Below are positions 6,160-12,903 of a stretch of DNA of 12,903 bases, in pieces (position 1 is the stretch's first letter; each line of letters begins with the position of its first letter). Position numbers and translations under genes: made by a program. The notes beneath the pieces were generated by a model. That model had not been told where the DNA came from. It made no database searches and saw only the letters and a program-made list of their open reading frames with translations. Source of the stretch: DATLYB01 sp964502525. GTDB lineage: Bacteria > Bacteroidota > Bacteroidia > Chitinophagales > CAIOSU01. The stretch lies in the NCBI GenBank assembly GCA_964502525.1, contig CAZCXH010000151.1, positions 1 through 12,903 of the forward strand, read 5' to 3'.

Positions 6160-6385
6160 CCTATGCACACAAGTCTCTGAAATATGCGTCAGGCAATGAT
6201 TTGCTTCATGTCAAGATATTCTAAAAATGTATTACTATTCTCTTTTAAAATACAGAAACCGCAGAGATACGCAGAGGCTTACACAGAGGAAGCAGAGGAG
6301 GATTTTGTATTTTCCTTTACCTCTGTGCTGTATTTCTCTGTGTTCCTCTGCAGTTTCTGTATTTCTTAAAAGATGTGTGCATAGG
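6160..6385. repeat. Foldback element with CCTATGCACACA ends and a CAGAGG-rich palindrome
   Basis: A 12-bp perfect inverted repeat bounds this element: CCTATGCACACA at 6160-6171 and its complement at 6374-6385. Inside, 6242-6289 (CTTTTAAAATACAGAAACCG, then repeated CAGAG) pairs imperfectly with 6319-6372, giving arms of roughly 48 bp. Short frames inside it are not genes: they are low-complexity and reflect the palindrome. Confidence 0.75.
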
Positions 6386-6430
6386 CAGGCCTTCCGGAGA
6401 GGGAAGGAATGAGGCGATAAAAAAGCAATT
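6374..6430 (-). repeat. Repeat A, copy 3 (minus orientation)
   Basis: Read on the minus strand it gives AATTGCTTTTTTATCGCCTC, then CCTTCCCTCTCCGG and TGCCTATGCACACA. This aligns with 12799-12857 along its whole length. It overlaps the right arm of the foldback element, so the CCTATGCACACA ends appear to be part of repeat A. Confidence 0.75.
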
Positions 6431-6440
6431 ATTATCCCAA

Positions 6441-6600
6441 TCCCGAAACAAGTGTAAAAAACGAACTACGCTCGGTCCGAATGACTCCGGACTCCTTCAG
6501 AGGATATCCCATCGGGTACTATTCGTGATCCCGAGTACTTGGGACGAAAATCCGCCAAAGGACGGATCAGTCCTCTGGCTGACCTGTTTACCAATGGTAT
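6441..6600 (+). repeat. Repeat B, copy 2
   Basis: A 160-bp unit from TCCCGAAACAAGTGTAA to CCAATGGTAT. It holds an imperfect hairpin around GACTCCGGACTCCTTC and an ATCCGCCAAAGGACGGAT hairpin. About 77 consecutive bases are identical to the inverted copy at 8890-9047. It ends 11 bp beyond the bioF stop. Confidence 0.88.
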
Positions 6601-6611
6601 ATAAATTGTCC

Positions 6612-7802
6612 TTAAATTATGATAATCTCCAAAGCCGAACATAACCTCATAACCTCCTCCTCAGTATTAAAGCTGTGCGTCACAAACCGGATTCTTTCCT
6701 TCCCCCGCGGAACGGTGGGATAAAGAATTGCCTTGGCGTAAAAACCGGATTTTTCCAAAGCGCTGGATACGTTCAAAGCGTTTTCATTTCCGGGAATAAC
6801 GAGGCTTTGAATCGGGCTTTCACTGGGGATGTATGCAGATGATGAGAATGATTTTAAATTCAGTTTAAGCAAACCGCTTAATTGCCTGATTTTTAATATT
6901 CTGCGCTGCTGGTTTAACAGAATAACATACGCGCATTTTATCGCAATTAATGAATGAAATGGCATTGCGGTGGAGAACACAAAAGGGCGAGCGAAATTGA
7001 GCAGAAATTGTTTCAAAGTCTCCGATCCGAGGATGATAGCTCCCTGGCAACCGAGGGCTTTGCTGAAGGTGTGGATGCGGGCAAAAACATTTTTTTCCAA
7101 ACCCAATTCCACTACCCTACCCTCTCCTTTCGGTCCGAACAGTCCGGTGGCATGGGCTTCATCAACAATAAGGTTTGCTCCGGTTTCCCTGCATATTTCT
7201 GCCAACTCTTTCAATGGCGAAAAATCGCCATCCATGGAATAGACGCTTTCGACAGCGACATAGATATTTTCATAACTGCCATCAAGCTTATCCTTTAAAT
7301 CAACAAGATCGTTATGGCGGAATTCAACGGCTGTGCCGCGCGTGAGTTTGATACCGTCACGAATGGAAGCATGCGCCAACTCATCAAACAGCACCAAATC
7401 ATTTTTCTGCGGAACTGACGAAAAGAAACCGAGATTGGCGTCATAACCCGAATTGAAAATCAAGCCCGCTTCTGCATGATGATATCCTGCAATGAATGAT
7501 TCGAGTTCTTCAAACAATGGATGATTGCCGGTGATGAGCCGCGAGCCGGTGGAGCCGATGGGGTGATTTCCAAGTTGCTCCAACTCCTTTTTTATCTTTT
7601 CTCTTAATAAAGCAGAATGGGAAAAGCCGAGGTAGTCGTTCGAGCAGAAATCAATGAGGTGGGGTTTGCCGGGAAGTGAACGAAGGGAGAGGTCGGATGT
7701 TCTCTTGTTTAAAAAGTCTTGCAAAGATTTCTCTGCGTCCGCCTCACCCCGCCCCTCTCCGAAGAAGAGGTTGTCCGGGCGTAATATTTTTGAATTAATC
7801 AT
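6612..7802 (-). CDS. bioF: 8-amino-7-oxononanoate synthase family enzyme
   Basis: A 396-residue PLP-dependent alpha-oxoamine synthase. BioF condenses pimeloyl-ACP (or -CoA) with L-alanine to make 8-amino-7-oxononanoate, the first dedicated step of the biotin ring pathway. Landmarks are DFCSNDYLGF (51-60), GSTGSRLITGNH (83-94), the cofactor region DEAHATGLFG (214-223), and HTFSKALG with the Schiff-base Lys248. Residues about 11-21 (NLFFGEGRGEA) are encoded by a repeat A core (7742-7771), an unusual N-terminal insertion. ATG 7800-7802 follows the bioB TGA with no gap, so the two are co-transcribed and probably coupled. Related enzymes (KBL, HemA, SPT) share the fold; adjacency to bioB makes BioF most likely. 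Confidence 0.92.
   Translation of the reverse strand: MINSKILRPDNLFFGEGRGEADAEKSLQDFLNKRTSDLSLRSLPGKPHLIDFCSNDYLGFSHSALLREKIKKELEQLGNHPIGSTGSRLITGNHPLFEELESFIAGYHHAEAGLIFNSGYDANLGFFSSVPQKNDLVLFDELAHASIRDGIKLTRGTAVEFRHNDLVDLKDKLDGSYENIYVAVESVYSMDGDFSPLKELAEICRETGANLIVDEAHATGLFGPKGEGRVVELGLEKNVFARIHTFSKALGCQGAIILGSETLKQFLLNFARPFVFSTAMPFHSLIAIKCAYVILLNQQRRILKIRQLSGLLKLNLKSFSSSAYIPSESPIQSLVIPGNENALNVSSALEKSGFYAKAILYPTVPRGKERIRFVTHSFNTEEEVMRLCSALEIIII
7742..7771 (+). repeat. Repeat A core inside the bioF coding start
   Basis: CCTCACC at 7742-7748 and CCCTCTCCGAAG at 7753-7764 match the repeat A core. The copy is read in frame by bioF on the other strand. Its exact complement segments occur at 7857-7868 and 7876-7882 within bioB. 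Confidence 0.75.
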
Positions 7803-8837
7803 TCAAATTTTGGAAATAGATGCTGCGGATTTTTGATGAACCCCATTTCCCCACTCCTTCGGAGAGGGATCAGGAGGTGAGGCTTTAAAGGACTCCCGGG
7901 GAGTTAACCCCAGCAACTCAAACATCTCTCTGTCTGCATCAAAATCAGGATTGGGAGTGGTAAGCAATTTCTCACCGGAGAAAATCGAATTCGCTCCGGC
8001 TAAAAAACACAAAGCCTGTTCTTCCACGCTCATCTCATTTCTTCCGGCAGAAAGCCGCACTATCGCTTTGGGCATCAAAATGCGGGCGGTGCCGATCATG
8101 CGCACCATGTCCCAAACGGGAACACGCGGGCGGTCTTCCAATGGCGTGCCTTCCACCGCCACCAAAGCATTCACCGGTACGCTTTCAGGATGTTCAGGAA
8201 GCGTGGCGAGCGTGTGTAGCATAGTCATCCGGTGATCATCCGTTTCGCCCAGTCCGATGATCCCTCCGCAGCAAACGCTGATGCCGGCTTTCTGCACATG
8301 CGAGATGGTTTTTAAACGGTCATCATAACTGCGGGTGGTGATGATTTCTCCGTAATAATCTTCGGAGGTGTCAAGATTATGGTTGTAGGCGTAAAGCCCG
8401 GCATCCTTCAGCCGCTGCGCCTGGCTTTCCGATAGCATCCCCATTGTGCAGCACACTTCCAATCCCAGTCCGTTGACTTCTTTCACCATTTCGAGAACAT
8501 TGTCAAAATCGCGGTTGTCACGCACCTCGCGCCATGCCGCTCCCATGCAGAAGCGGGTGGAGCCGGCATCTTTTGCCTTCCTTGCTGCGGCAGCTACCGT
8601 TTCTTTATCGAGCAATTTGTGCGTTTCGACATCAGTATGATAGCGCGCAGCCTGCGAGCAATAGGCACAATCTTCAGTGCAGCCTCCGGTCTTCACGGAC
8701 AGCAGGGTGCACACCTGCACCTCGCCCGCAGCGTGATGCTGGCGATGAACGGCCGCAGCTTTAAAAATCAGCTCCAATAAAGGAAGATTGTATATCTTCC
8801 TGACTTCCTCGCGTGACCAATCATTTCTAATTTGCAT
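7803..8837 (-). CDS. bioB: Biotin synthase
   Basis: A 344-residue radical-SAM enzyme that inserts sulfur into dethiobiotin to form biotin. The CX3CX2C cluster motif is CTEDCAYC (Cys53, 57, 60), binding the [4Fe-4S] and S-adenosylmethionine. The residues for the second [2Fe-2S] cluster are in place: Cys98 in TRFCMGAAWR, EVCCTMGML, SVCCGGIIGLGE, and RLSAGRNEMS. The ATG at 8835-8837 gives a normal N-terminus. The body ends as expected at LGLTPRESF, but a tail of about 27 residues (ASPPDPSPKEWGNG and on) follows, encoded by a repeat A core at 7850-7882; it is unlikely to be needed for catalysis. It is first of a bioB-bioF pair. No bioA, bioD or bioC is present in the window. Confidence 0.96.
   Translation of the reverse strand: MQIRNDWSREEVRKIYNLPLLELIFKAAAVHRQHHAAGEVQVCTLLSVKTGGCTEDCAYCSQAARYHTDVETHKLLDKETVAAAARKAKDAGSTRFCMGAAWREVRDNRDFDNVLEMVKEVNGLGLEVCCTMGMLSESQAQRLKDAGLYAYNHNLDTSEDYYGEIITTRSYDDRLKTISHVQKAGISVCCGGIIGLGETDDHRMTMLHTLATLPEHPESVPVNALVAVEGTPLEDRPRVPVWDMVRMIGTARILMPKAIVRLSAGRNEMSVEEQALCFLAGANSIFSGEKLLTTPNPDFDADREMFELLGLTPRESFKASPPDPSPKEWGNGVHQKSAASISKI
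7850..7882 (-). repeat. Repeat A core inside the bioB coding end
   Basis: On the minus strand it reads CCTCACCTCCTGATCCCTCT followed by CCGAAGGAGTGGG, the repeat A core. It encodes residues about 319-329 of BioB. It is inverted relative to the copy at 7742-7771. Confidence 0.75.
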
Positions 8838-8856
8838 GAAAATTTTTTAAGGGGCA

Positions 8857-8864
8857 TAAAGTTA
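8857..8864 (-). promoter_or_regulatory. Candidate -7 box for bioBF (TAACTTTA)
   Basis: On the minus strand TAACTTTA differs from TAnnTTTG at one base and lies 19 bp before the bioB start. Weak; no biotin-repressor-type operator or riboswitch was recognised here. Confidence 0.3.
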
Positions 8865-8889
8865 CTAAATTTCATCGCGCACAGATTCT

Positions 8890-9047
8890 ATACCATCGGC
8901 AAACAGGTCAGCCAGAGGACTGATCCGTCCTTTGGCGGATTTTCGTCCCAAGTACTCGGGATCACGAATAGTACCCGATGACATATCCTCCGAAGGAGTC
9001 CGGAGTCCTTCGCACACATCATAGTTCGTCTTACACTTGTTTCGGGA
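8890..9047 (-). repeat. Repeat B, copy 3 (minus orientation)
   Basis: A 158-bp unit, reverse complement of the copy at 6441-6600, with a long identical core between the ATCGGGTACT and GACCTGTTT segments. It carries a perfect 9-bp inverted repeat (TCCGAAGGA / TCCTTCGGA on the plus strand near 8988-9010, with one arm shortened). It starts 13 bp after the permease stop codon and lies 53 bp upstream of bioB. Confidence 0.88.
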
Positions 9048-9060
9048 TAAATCCTTTTCG

Positions 9061-10281
9061 TTATTGAAACCTGATAGCCTTCACCGGGGTGATTCTTCCG
9101 GCAATCAGGGCAGGCAGCAATAAAGTTGCCATGCACACAATGAATGTTCCCGCATTCACCAAAGCAACATTTAACAGATTTATTTCCACAGGCGCAACTG
9201 AAACATAATACGACTCTTCCGGCAGCCGGATAATTCCAAAGTGCTTTTGCAGCAAGCAGATTGAAATCCCGATCGCATTGCCCGCCAGCAAGCCAAGCGC
9301 CAGGATGTAAGCCGCTTTGTAAAGAAATATTTTCCTGATGGATCCATTTTCAGCGCCCAGCGCTTTCAGAATGCCGACCATGTTGGTGCGTTCCAGCATC
9401 AAAATCAGCAAACAGGTAATCATGTTGATGGCTGCAACCAGCGTCATCAGAAACAAAATGATGATTTCATTCATATTTTGAAGCTTCAGCCAGTCGAAAA
9501 TGTTGGGATAAATTTCTTTGATGGTCTGAGAAATGAGATCCGGGCCTAAAACGCCATAATAAATGTCGTCAGCGGATTTTTCCAAGCCGCCCACGTCATC
9601 GAGGTAAACTTCAAACCCGCTGACAAGGCTGTCGCTCCAGTCATTGAGCCTCTGCACCTGCCGGATGTCCACCAATGCATAATATTTATCATACTCCTCC
9701 AATCCTGAATTATAGATGCCCGCAATCTCCAGCCTGCGCATTCGCGGAGGATTTTGAATGAAGTAAATGCTGATGACATCACCCGTATCCAGCGAGAGTC
9801 GGCCTGCTGTTTGCGAGGAAATCAGAACGTTCCTTGACTCAGCGGAATCAGTCGTGCTGAACACTTCTCCTCTTACCAGATAGTTCCTGAAAAAATTCCA
9901 GTCGAAATCCTTGCCCACTCCTTTGAGGATAATTCCCTCAATCTGGTCGGAAGTTTTAATAATACCGGCTTTATTCGCGAAAACCTGGATATGGCGAACA
10001 TTATCAAAAGTATCGAGGGAGGGATAAAAAGGCTCGTCAATTGAAACAGGATTGTCTTCGAATGATTTTCCGAAACCGAATTTGGTGATATGAATGTGCC
10101 CCCAGAAACCGAAAACCTTCGAGCTGATTTCCTTTTGAAAACCGCTCACCATGGCGGTCGCAACTATCATCACCGACAAGCTAAGAGCCACTGCAACAAT
10201 GGCAATGGAAACAATGTAGCGCGAAAACGACCTGGGCGCGTTGAAGAGAATTTTGCGGGCGATGAAGCGTTCTATACTCAA
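9061..10281 (-). CDS. LolC/LolE-type ABC transporter permease (FtsX domain)
   Basis: A 406-residue inner-membrane permease of the LolCDE / MacB-like superfamily. In Gram-negative bacteria LolCDE releases lipoproteins from the inner membrane for transport to the outer membrane. One N-terminal membrane helix (about 21-48, IVSIAIVAVALSLSVMIVA) is followed by a large periplasmic domain of some 220 residues, then three C-terminal helices with the FtsX signature LLILMLERTNMVGILKALGA. Length is normal for LolC/LolE. The start is TTG at 10279-10281: an in-frame TAG lies immediately upstream and no ATG occurs before the first helix, and MSIERFIARKILF matches related N-termini. The ATPase partner LolD is not in the window, so lipoprotein export is inferred from family only. 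Confidence 0.88.
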   Translation of the reverse strand: MSIERFIARKILFNAPRSFSRYIVSIAIVAVALSLSVMIVATAMVSGFQKEISSKVFGFWGHIHITKFGFGKSFEDNPVSIDEPFYPSLDTFDNVRHIQVFANKAGIIKTSDQIEGIILKGVGKDFDWNFFRNYLVRGEVFSTTDSAESRNVLISSQTAGRLSLDTGDVISIYFIQNPPRMRRLEIAGIYNSGLEEYDKYYALVDIRQVQRLNDWSDSLVSGFEVYLDDVGGLEKSADDIYYGVLGPDLISQTIKEIYPNIFDWLKLQNMNEIIILFLMTLVAAINMITCLLILMLERTNMVGILKALGAENGSIRKIFLYKAAYILALGLLAGNAIGISICLLQKHFGIIRLPEESYYVSVAPVEINLLNVALVNAGTFIVCMATLLLPALIAGRITPVKAIRFQ

Positions 10282-10385
10282 CTATTGAATGGCGATTGAC
10301 AACCGAAAATTGATGAAAGCTTATTGCAGAACATGATAACGTAAATAATCAATCATATCCTAATTTCGTTCGCAATTTAACAAGA

Positions 10386-11606
10386 ATGAACGGGGCTAAA
10401 ATCATCCTGCAGTTTTTGTTTTTGCTGAATTTATCCTGCAAAGCAAACTCGGTTTCAACTCACGAGGTAAAAACAGAAAACCAGGCAAGCGTTATTGTTG
10501 GCGCTGAACGATTCAACCAGTATATCACCCGGCTGAACCAAAAAAATGTCGGGTTGGTCGTTAACCACTCTTCGATTGTCGGCTTTCCAAAAAGCATGAC
10601 GCATTTATTAGATACGCTTTTGCGCCAGGGCATCGCTGTCAAAAAAATATTTACCCCGGAACATGGTCTCCGCGGTGTTGCGGACGCGGGCGAAAAAGTG
10701 AAAGGCGGCATTGATGAAAAAACAGGACTGCCGGTAGTTTCCCTGTATGGCAATAAGAAGAAACCTGTCCCGGAAGATCTTGCAGACCTTGATGTGATTG
10801 TCTTCGACATACAGGACGTGGGCGCGCGGTTCTATACCTACATTTCAACAATGCACTATGTGATGGAAGCCTGCGCGGAAAACAAAAAGCCATTTCTCGT
10901 TCTGGACAGACCGAATCCGAATGGATTTTATGTTGACGGACCTGTACTCGACACGGCTTTCCGTTCTTTTGTCGGCATGCATCCAGTGCCGATTGTATAT
11001 GGAATGACCATAGGAGAATATGCGAAGATGATCAATGGGGAAAAGTGGCTGAAAGGAAAGAAGCAATGCGAACTGACGGTGATTCCATGCATGAATTATG
11101 ATCATGGCACGATGTATAACCTCCCTGTAAGACCTTCACCAAACCTGCCGACAATGACCGCGATCTACAACTATCCGTCATTGTGCCTGTTTGAAGGAAC
11201 CGCCATCAGCGTGGGGCGCGGAACAGATAAGCCGTTCATGGCTCTCGGCTATCCGGAATTTCCAAGTGGCGGATTCGGATTTCAACCCCGCAGCCAGGAA
11301 GGCGCAAAGGAGCCGCTCTATGAGGGAAAGATTTGCTATGGAATTGACCTTTCAGGCTTGCCGGCAAAATATTTCCAGCAAAAAAGGGCCATTGATCTTA
11401 CCTACCTGATTGATCTTTATCAGAAGTATCCTTACCGTGATAAATACTTCAACAGCTTTTTTGAAAAACTTGCCGGGAACAGTGAATTGCGAAAACAAAT
11501 AGAAACCGGAAAATCAGAGGAAGAAATACGCTCAACATGGCAACAGGAACTGGAGAAGTTTATGAAGGTTCGGAAGAAATATTTGCTATATAAGGATTTT
11601 GAATAA
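10386..11606 (+). CDS. NamZ-like exo-beta-N-acetylmuramidase (DUF1343, GH171)
   Basis: A 406-residue DUF1343 protein. The characterised member, B. subtilis NamZ (YbbC), removes terminal N-acetylmuramic acid from peptidoglycan fragments. Family landmarks are present: VGLVVNHSS, FTPEHGLRG, VVSLYGNKKKP, VIVFDIQDVGARFYTY, LVLDRPNPNG, and a late EGTAISVGRGTDKPF. The first 17 residues are a hydrophobic signal followed by Cys18 (LNLSC). The lipobox is imperfect at position -3, but a lipoprotein in the periplasm or outer membrane is likely. The ATG at 10386 gives this signal directly. Divergent from the permease gene over 104 bp; TAATTTCG at 10361 resembles a -7 box. A role in peptidoglycan recycling is inferred from the family. 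Confidence 0.92.
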   Translation: MNGAKIILQFLFLLNLSCKANSVSTHEVKTENQASVIVGAERFNQYITRLNQKNVGLVVNHSSIVGFPKSMTHLLDTLLRQGIAVKKIFTPEHGLRGVADAGEKVKGGIDEKTGLPVVSLYGNKKKPVPEDLADLDVIVFDIQDVGARFYTYISTMHYVMEACAENKKPFLVLDRPNPNGFYVDGPVLDTAFRSFVGMHPVPIVYGMTIGEYAKMINGEKWLKGKKQCELTVIPCMNYDHGTMYNLPVRPSPNLPTMTAIYNYPSLCLFEGTAISVGRGTDKPFMALGYPEFPSGGFGFQPRSQEGAKEPLYEGKICYGIDLSGLPAKYFQQKRAIDLTYLIDLYQKYPYRDKYFNSFFEKLAGNSELRKQIETGKSEEEIRSTWQQELEKFMKVRKKYLLYKDFE

Positions 11607-11643
11607 ACGTTGTTTCCTATCGTTGGCGGATTGATGTTATCGC

Positions 11644-11757
11644 AAAACAAGTGTAATAAACAAATTGTGATCCGTCCGAAGGACTCGGGACTCTTTCGGA
11701 GGATATACCATCAGGTACTGAGCAGCACAAGTTTGAAAACCTGTTTACTGATGGTAT
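11644..11757 (+). repeat. Repeat B, copy 4
   Basis: A 114-bp unit beginning AACAAGTGTAATAAAC, with a hairpin CCGAAGGACTCGGGACTC then TTTCGG, and ending ATACCATCAG through CTGATGGTAT. It lacks the roughly 60-bp middle insert of copies 2 and 3. It begins 37 bp after the namZ-like stop and ends 51 bp before fmt. Confidence 0.82.
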
Positions 11758-11808
11758 AATTGAACCGCAACCGAACGGCAAACCACAAAACGAAAACGAA
11801 AAACCTTC

Positions 11809-12717
11809 ATGCGGATAGTGTTCATGGGCACCCCTGAATTTGCCGTTCCTTCGCTGGAAATTTTGGTGAAAAACGGTTTCGGCATAGCTGCGGTGGTTAC
11901 CGCTCCGGATAAACCTGCAGGACGAGGACTGCAGGTTTCGGAATCTGCCGTTAAAAAATTTGCTCTTGAACATTCATTGAAAATATTGCAGCCGCATAAG
12001 CTGAAAGACACGCATTTCCTCGATGAATTGAAATCACTGCAAGCGGAATTGCAGGTGGTGGTTGCTTTCAGGATGTTGCCTGAAGAAGTCTGGAGCCTGC
12101 CTCCAAAGGGAACCATCAACCTTCATGCATCCCTCCTGCCCGACTACCGCGGGGCAGCGCCAATCAACCGGGCGATTATCAATGGAGAAACGGAAACGGG
12201 ACTCACCACTTTTTACATAGAAAAAGATATTGATACAGGTAAAATTATTTTCCAGGAAAAAATGGAAATCGGGTTTGAAGAAACAGCGGGTGAATTGCAC
12301 GACCGGATGATGGCTGCAGGAGCGGAATTGATTTTAAAAACAGTTCAGGCAATTGAAAAGGGCAAAGCGCCTGCAATCAGGCAAGTTCCGTCTCCTTCAT
12401 CCAAACCCGCGCCCAAGTTGACCCGCGAAGGATGCAAAATAAACTGGGATCAACCTGCTATCAATGTCTTCAACCTCATCAGGGGATTATCACCCTACCC
12501 TGCCGCATGGACGCTGCTCGATGGCAAGGTGTTTAAGATCTACCGGGCGGGAAAATTTTTCAAGGCTCCCGATAAGCCGGCAGGTTCATTCATTTTTTCA
12601 GAAAGAGACCTTCGGATTACTGCGCAAGACGGCTACATTATCCCAAAAGAAGTTCAGTTGGAAGGCAAAAAGAAAATGGCGATTGATGAGTTCCTGAGAG
12701 GCTATAGTCCATCTTAA
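11809..12717 (+). CDS. fmt: Methionyl-tRNA formyltransferase
   Basis: A 302-residue enzyme that formylates Met-tRNAi using 10-formyltetrahydrofolate, needed for translation initiation. The N-terminal Rossmann domain opens MRIVFMGTPEFAVPSLE; VTAPDKPAGRG is the loop that contacts tRNA acceptor sequence. The formyl-transfer motif is visible: Asn104, His106, SLLP at 108-111, PDYRGAAPINRAI, and Asp142 in DIDTG, matching the catalytic Asn/His/Asp of E. coli Fmt at a constant offset of four. The C-terminal OB-type domain follows from about residue 205 (FNLIRGLSPYPAAWT). Length is normal. The ATG at 11809 is secure. No def gene lies beside it here. Confidence 0.97.
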   Translation: MRIVFMGTPEFAVPSLEILVKNGFGIAAVVTAPDKPAGRGLQVSESAVKKFALEHSLKILQPHKLKDTHFLDELKSLQAELQVVVAFRMLPEEVWSLPPKGTINLHASLLPDYRGAAPINRAIINGETETGLTTFYIEKDIDTGKIIFQEKMEIGFEETAGELHDRMMAAGAELILKTVQAIEKGKAPAIRQVPSPSSKPAPKLTREGCKINWDQPAINVFNLIRGLSPYPAAWTLLDGKVFKIYRAGKFFKAPDKPAGSFIFSERDLRITAQDGYIIPKEVQLEGKKKMAIDEFLRGYSPS

Positions 12718-12785
12718 CAATAGTCCGTTATTTTTTCGGGAGGAAGGGCTAAGTCCCTTGTAAACACCCTGCGGAACGATCTTAT

Positions 12786-12857
12786 GGGCAGTTATAAAAA
12801 TTGCTCTTTTTTATCGCCTCACCCATCCCTCTCCTTCTGGAGTTGCCCATGCACACA
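12786..12857 (+). repeat. Repeat A, copy 2
   Basis: Begins GGGCAGTTATAAAAATTGC, one base different from copy 1 over the first 17 bases, then TTTTTTATCGCCTCACCC, CCCTCTCC and TGCCCATGCACACA. GGGCA and TGCCC at its ends can pair. It lies 68 bp after the fmt stop. Sequence beyond 12857 to the window edge shows no gene I can support. Confidence 0.8.
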
Positions 12858-12903
12858 TTTAATTTTGGAGTAATAATAGCCCTCATCCTTGCCGGGCAAG
12901 CCT

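Noticed and set aside
6184..6412. Two overlapping 61-residue frames
   Set aside because: They lie within the CAGAGG palindrome and foldback element; low-complexity and not protein-like.
6375..6644. 89-residue open frame
   Set aside because: Translated from repeats A and B; its peptide segment VIPSTWDENPPKDG also appears in the frame at 8888-9136 because both come from repeat B, not from a conserved gene.
8888..9136. 82-residue open frame on the minus strand
   Set aside because: Covers repeat B copy 3 and overlaps the permease 3' end in another frame; no independent coding evidence.

Overview
The window looks like a chromosomal segment of a member of the Bacteroidota. The gene content fits this: a type III glutamine synthetase, a LolC/E-type permease, a NamZ/DUF1343 lipoprotein-like enzyme and Fmt. 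Several genes lack a clear Shine-Dalgarno sequence, and boxes of the TAnnTTTG type lie upstream of gmd and hicB (bioB has a one-mismatch version). This assignment is inferred from gene families and signals, not from a search.

Layout: (1) 1-701, the 3' end of glnN. (2) 761-4024, a surface-polysaccharide block: a family 2 glycosyltransferase, gmd on the minus strand, and a divergent close homologue of GDP-mannose 3,5-epimerase with all key catalytic residues. Both nucleotide-sugar enzymes use GDP-mannose. (3) 4130-6160, a minus-strand cluster of toxin-antitoxin (TA) modules: a decayed vapBC-like pair, an intact RelE/ParE-type pair, an intact hicBA pair, and the detached C-terminus of a vapC. 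About 80-bp direct repeats (repeat C) lie just upstream of each TA operon. (4) 6160-6605, foldback and dispersed repeats. (5) 6612-8837, a bioB-bioF operon on the minus strand. (6) 9061-10281, a LolC/E-like permease on the minus strand. (7) 10386-12717, namZ-like and fmt on the plus strand. (8) The right edge holds another dispersed repeat.

The most striking observation is in the TA cluster. The vapC N-terminal fragment at its left edge and the vapC C-terminal fragment at its right edge break at the same codon, in the same 6-bp sequence GATCTT. They are in the wrong order for a simple insertion. Joining the two ends restores an in-frame PIN-domain motif (HHKDPFDR). Joining the outer flanks resembles a repeat A copy like those elsewhere in the window. 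The simplest reading is that a roughly 2-kb circle carrying three TA modules, each with a repeat C, integrated at GATCTT. This is an inference that needs checking.

The window is also rich in palindromic dispersed repeats. Repeat A is a foldback with a CCTCTCC/GGAGAGG core. It appears between genes and also inside the coding ends of bioB and bioF, where two inverted copies could form a stem that holds the bioB stop and bioF start in its loop. Repeat B lies just after three stop codons, and two near-identical inverted copies flank bioBF. No RNA genes or CRISPR arrays were seen.
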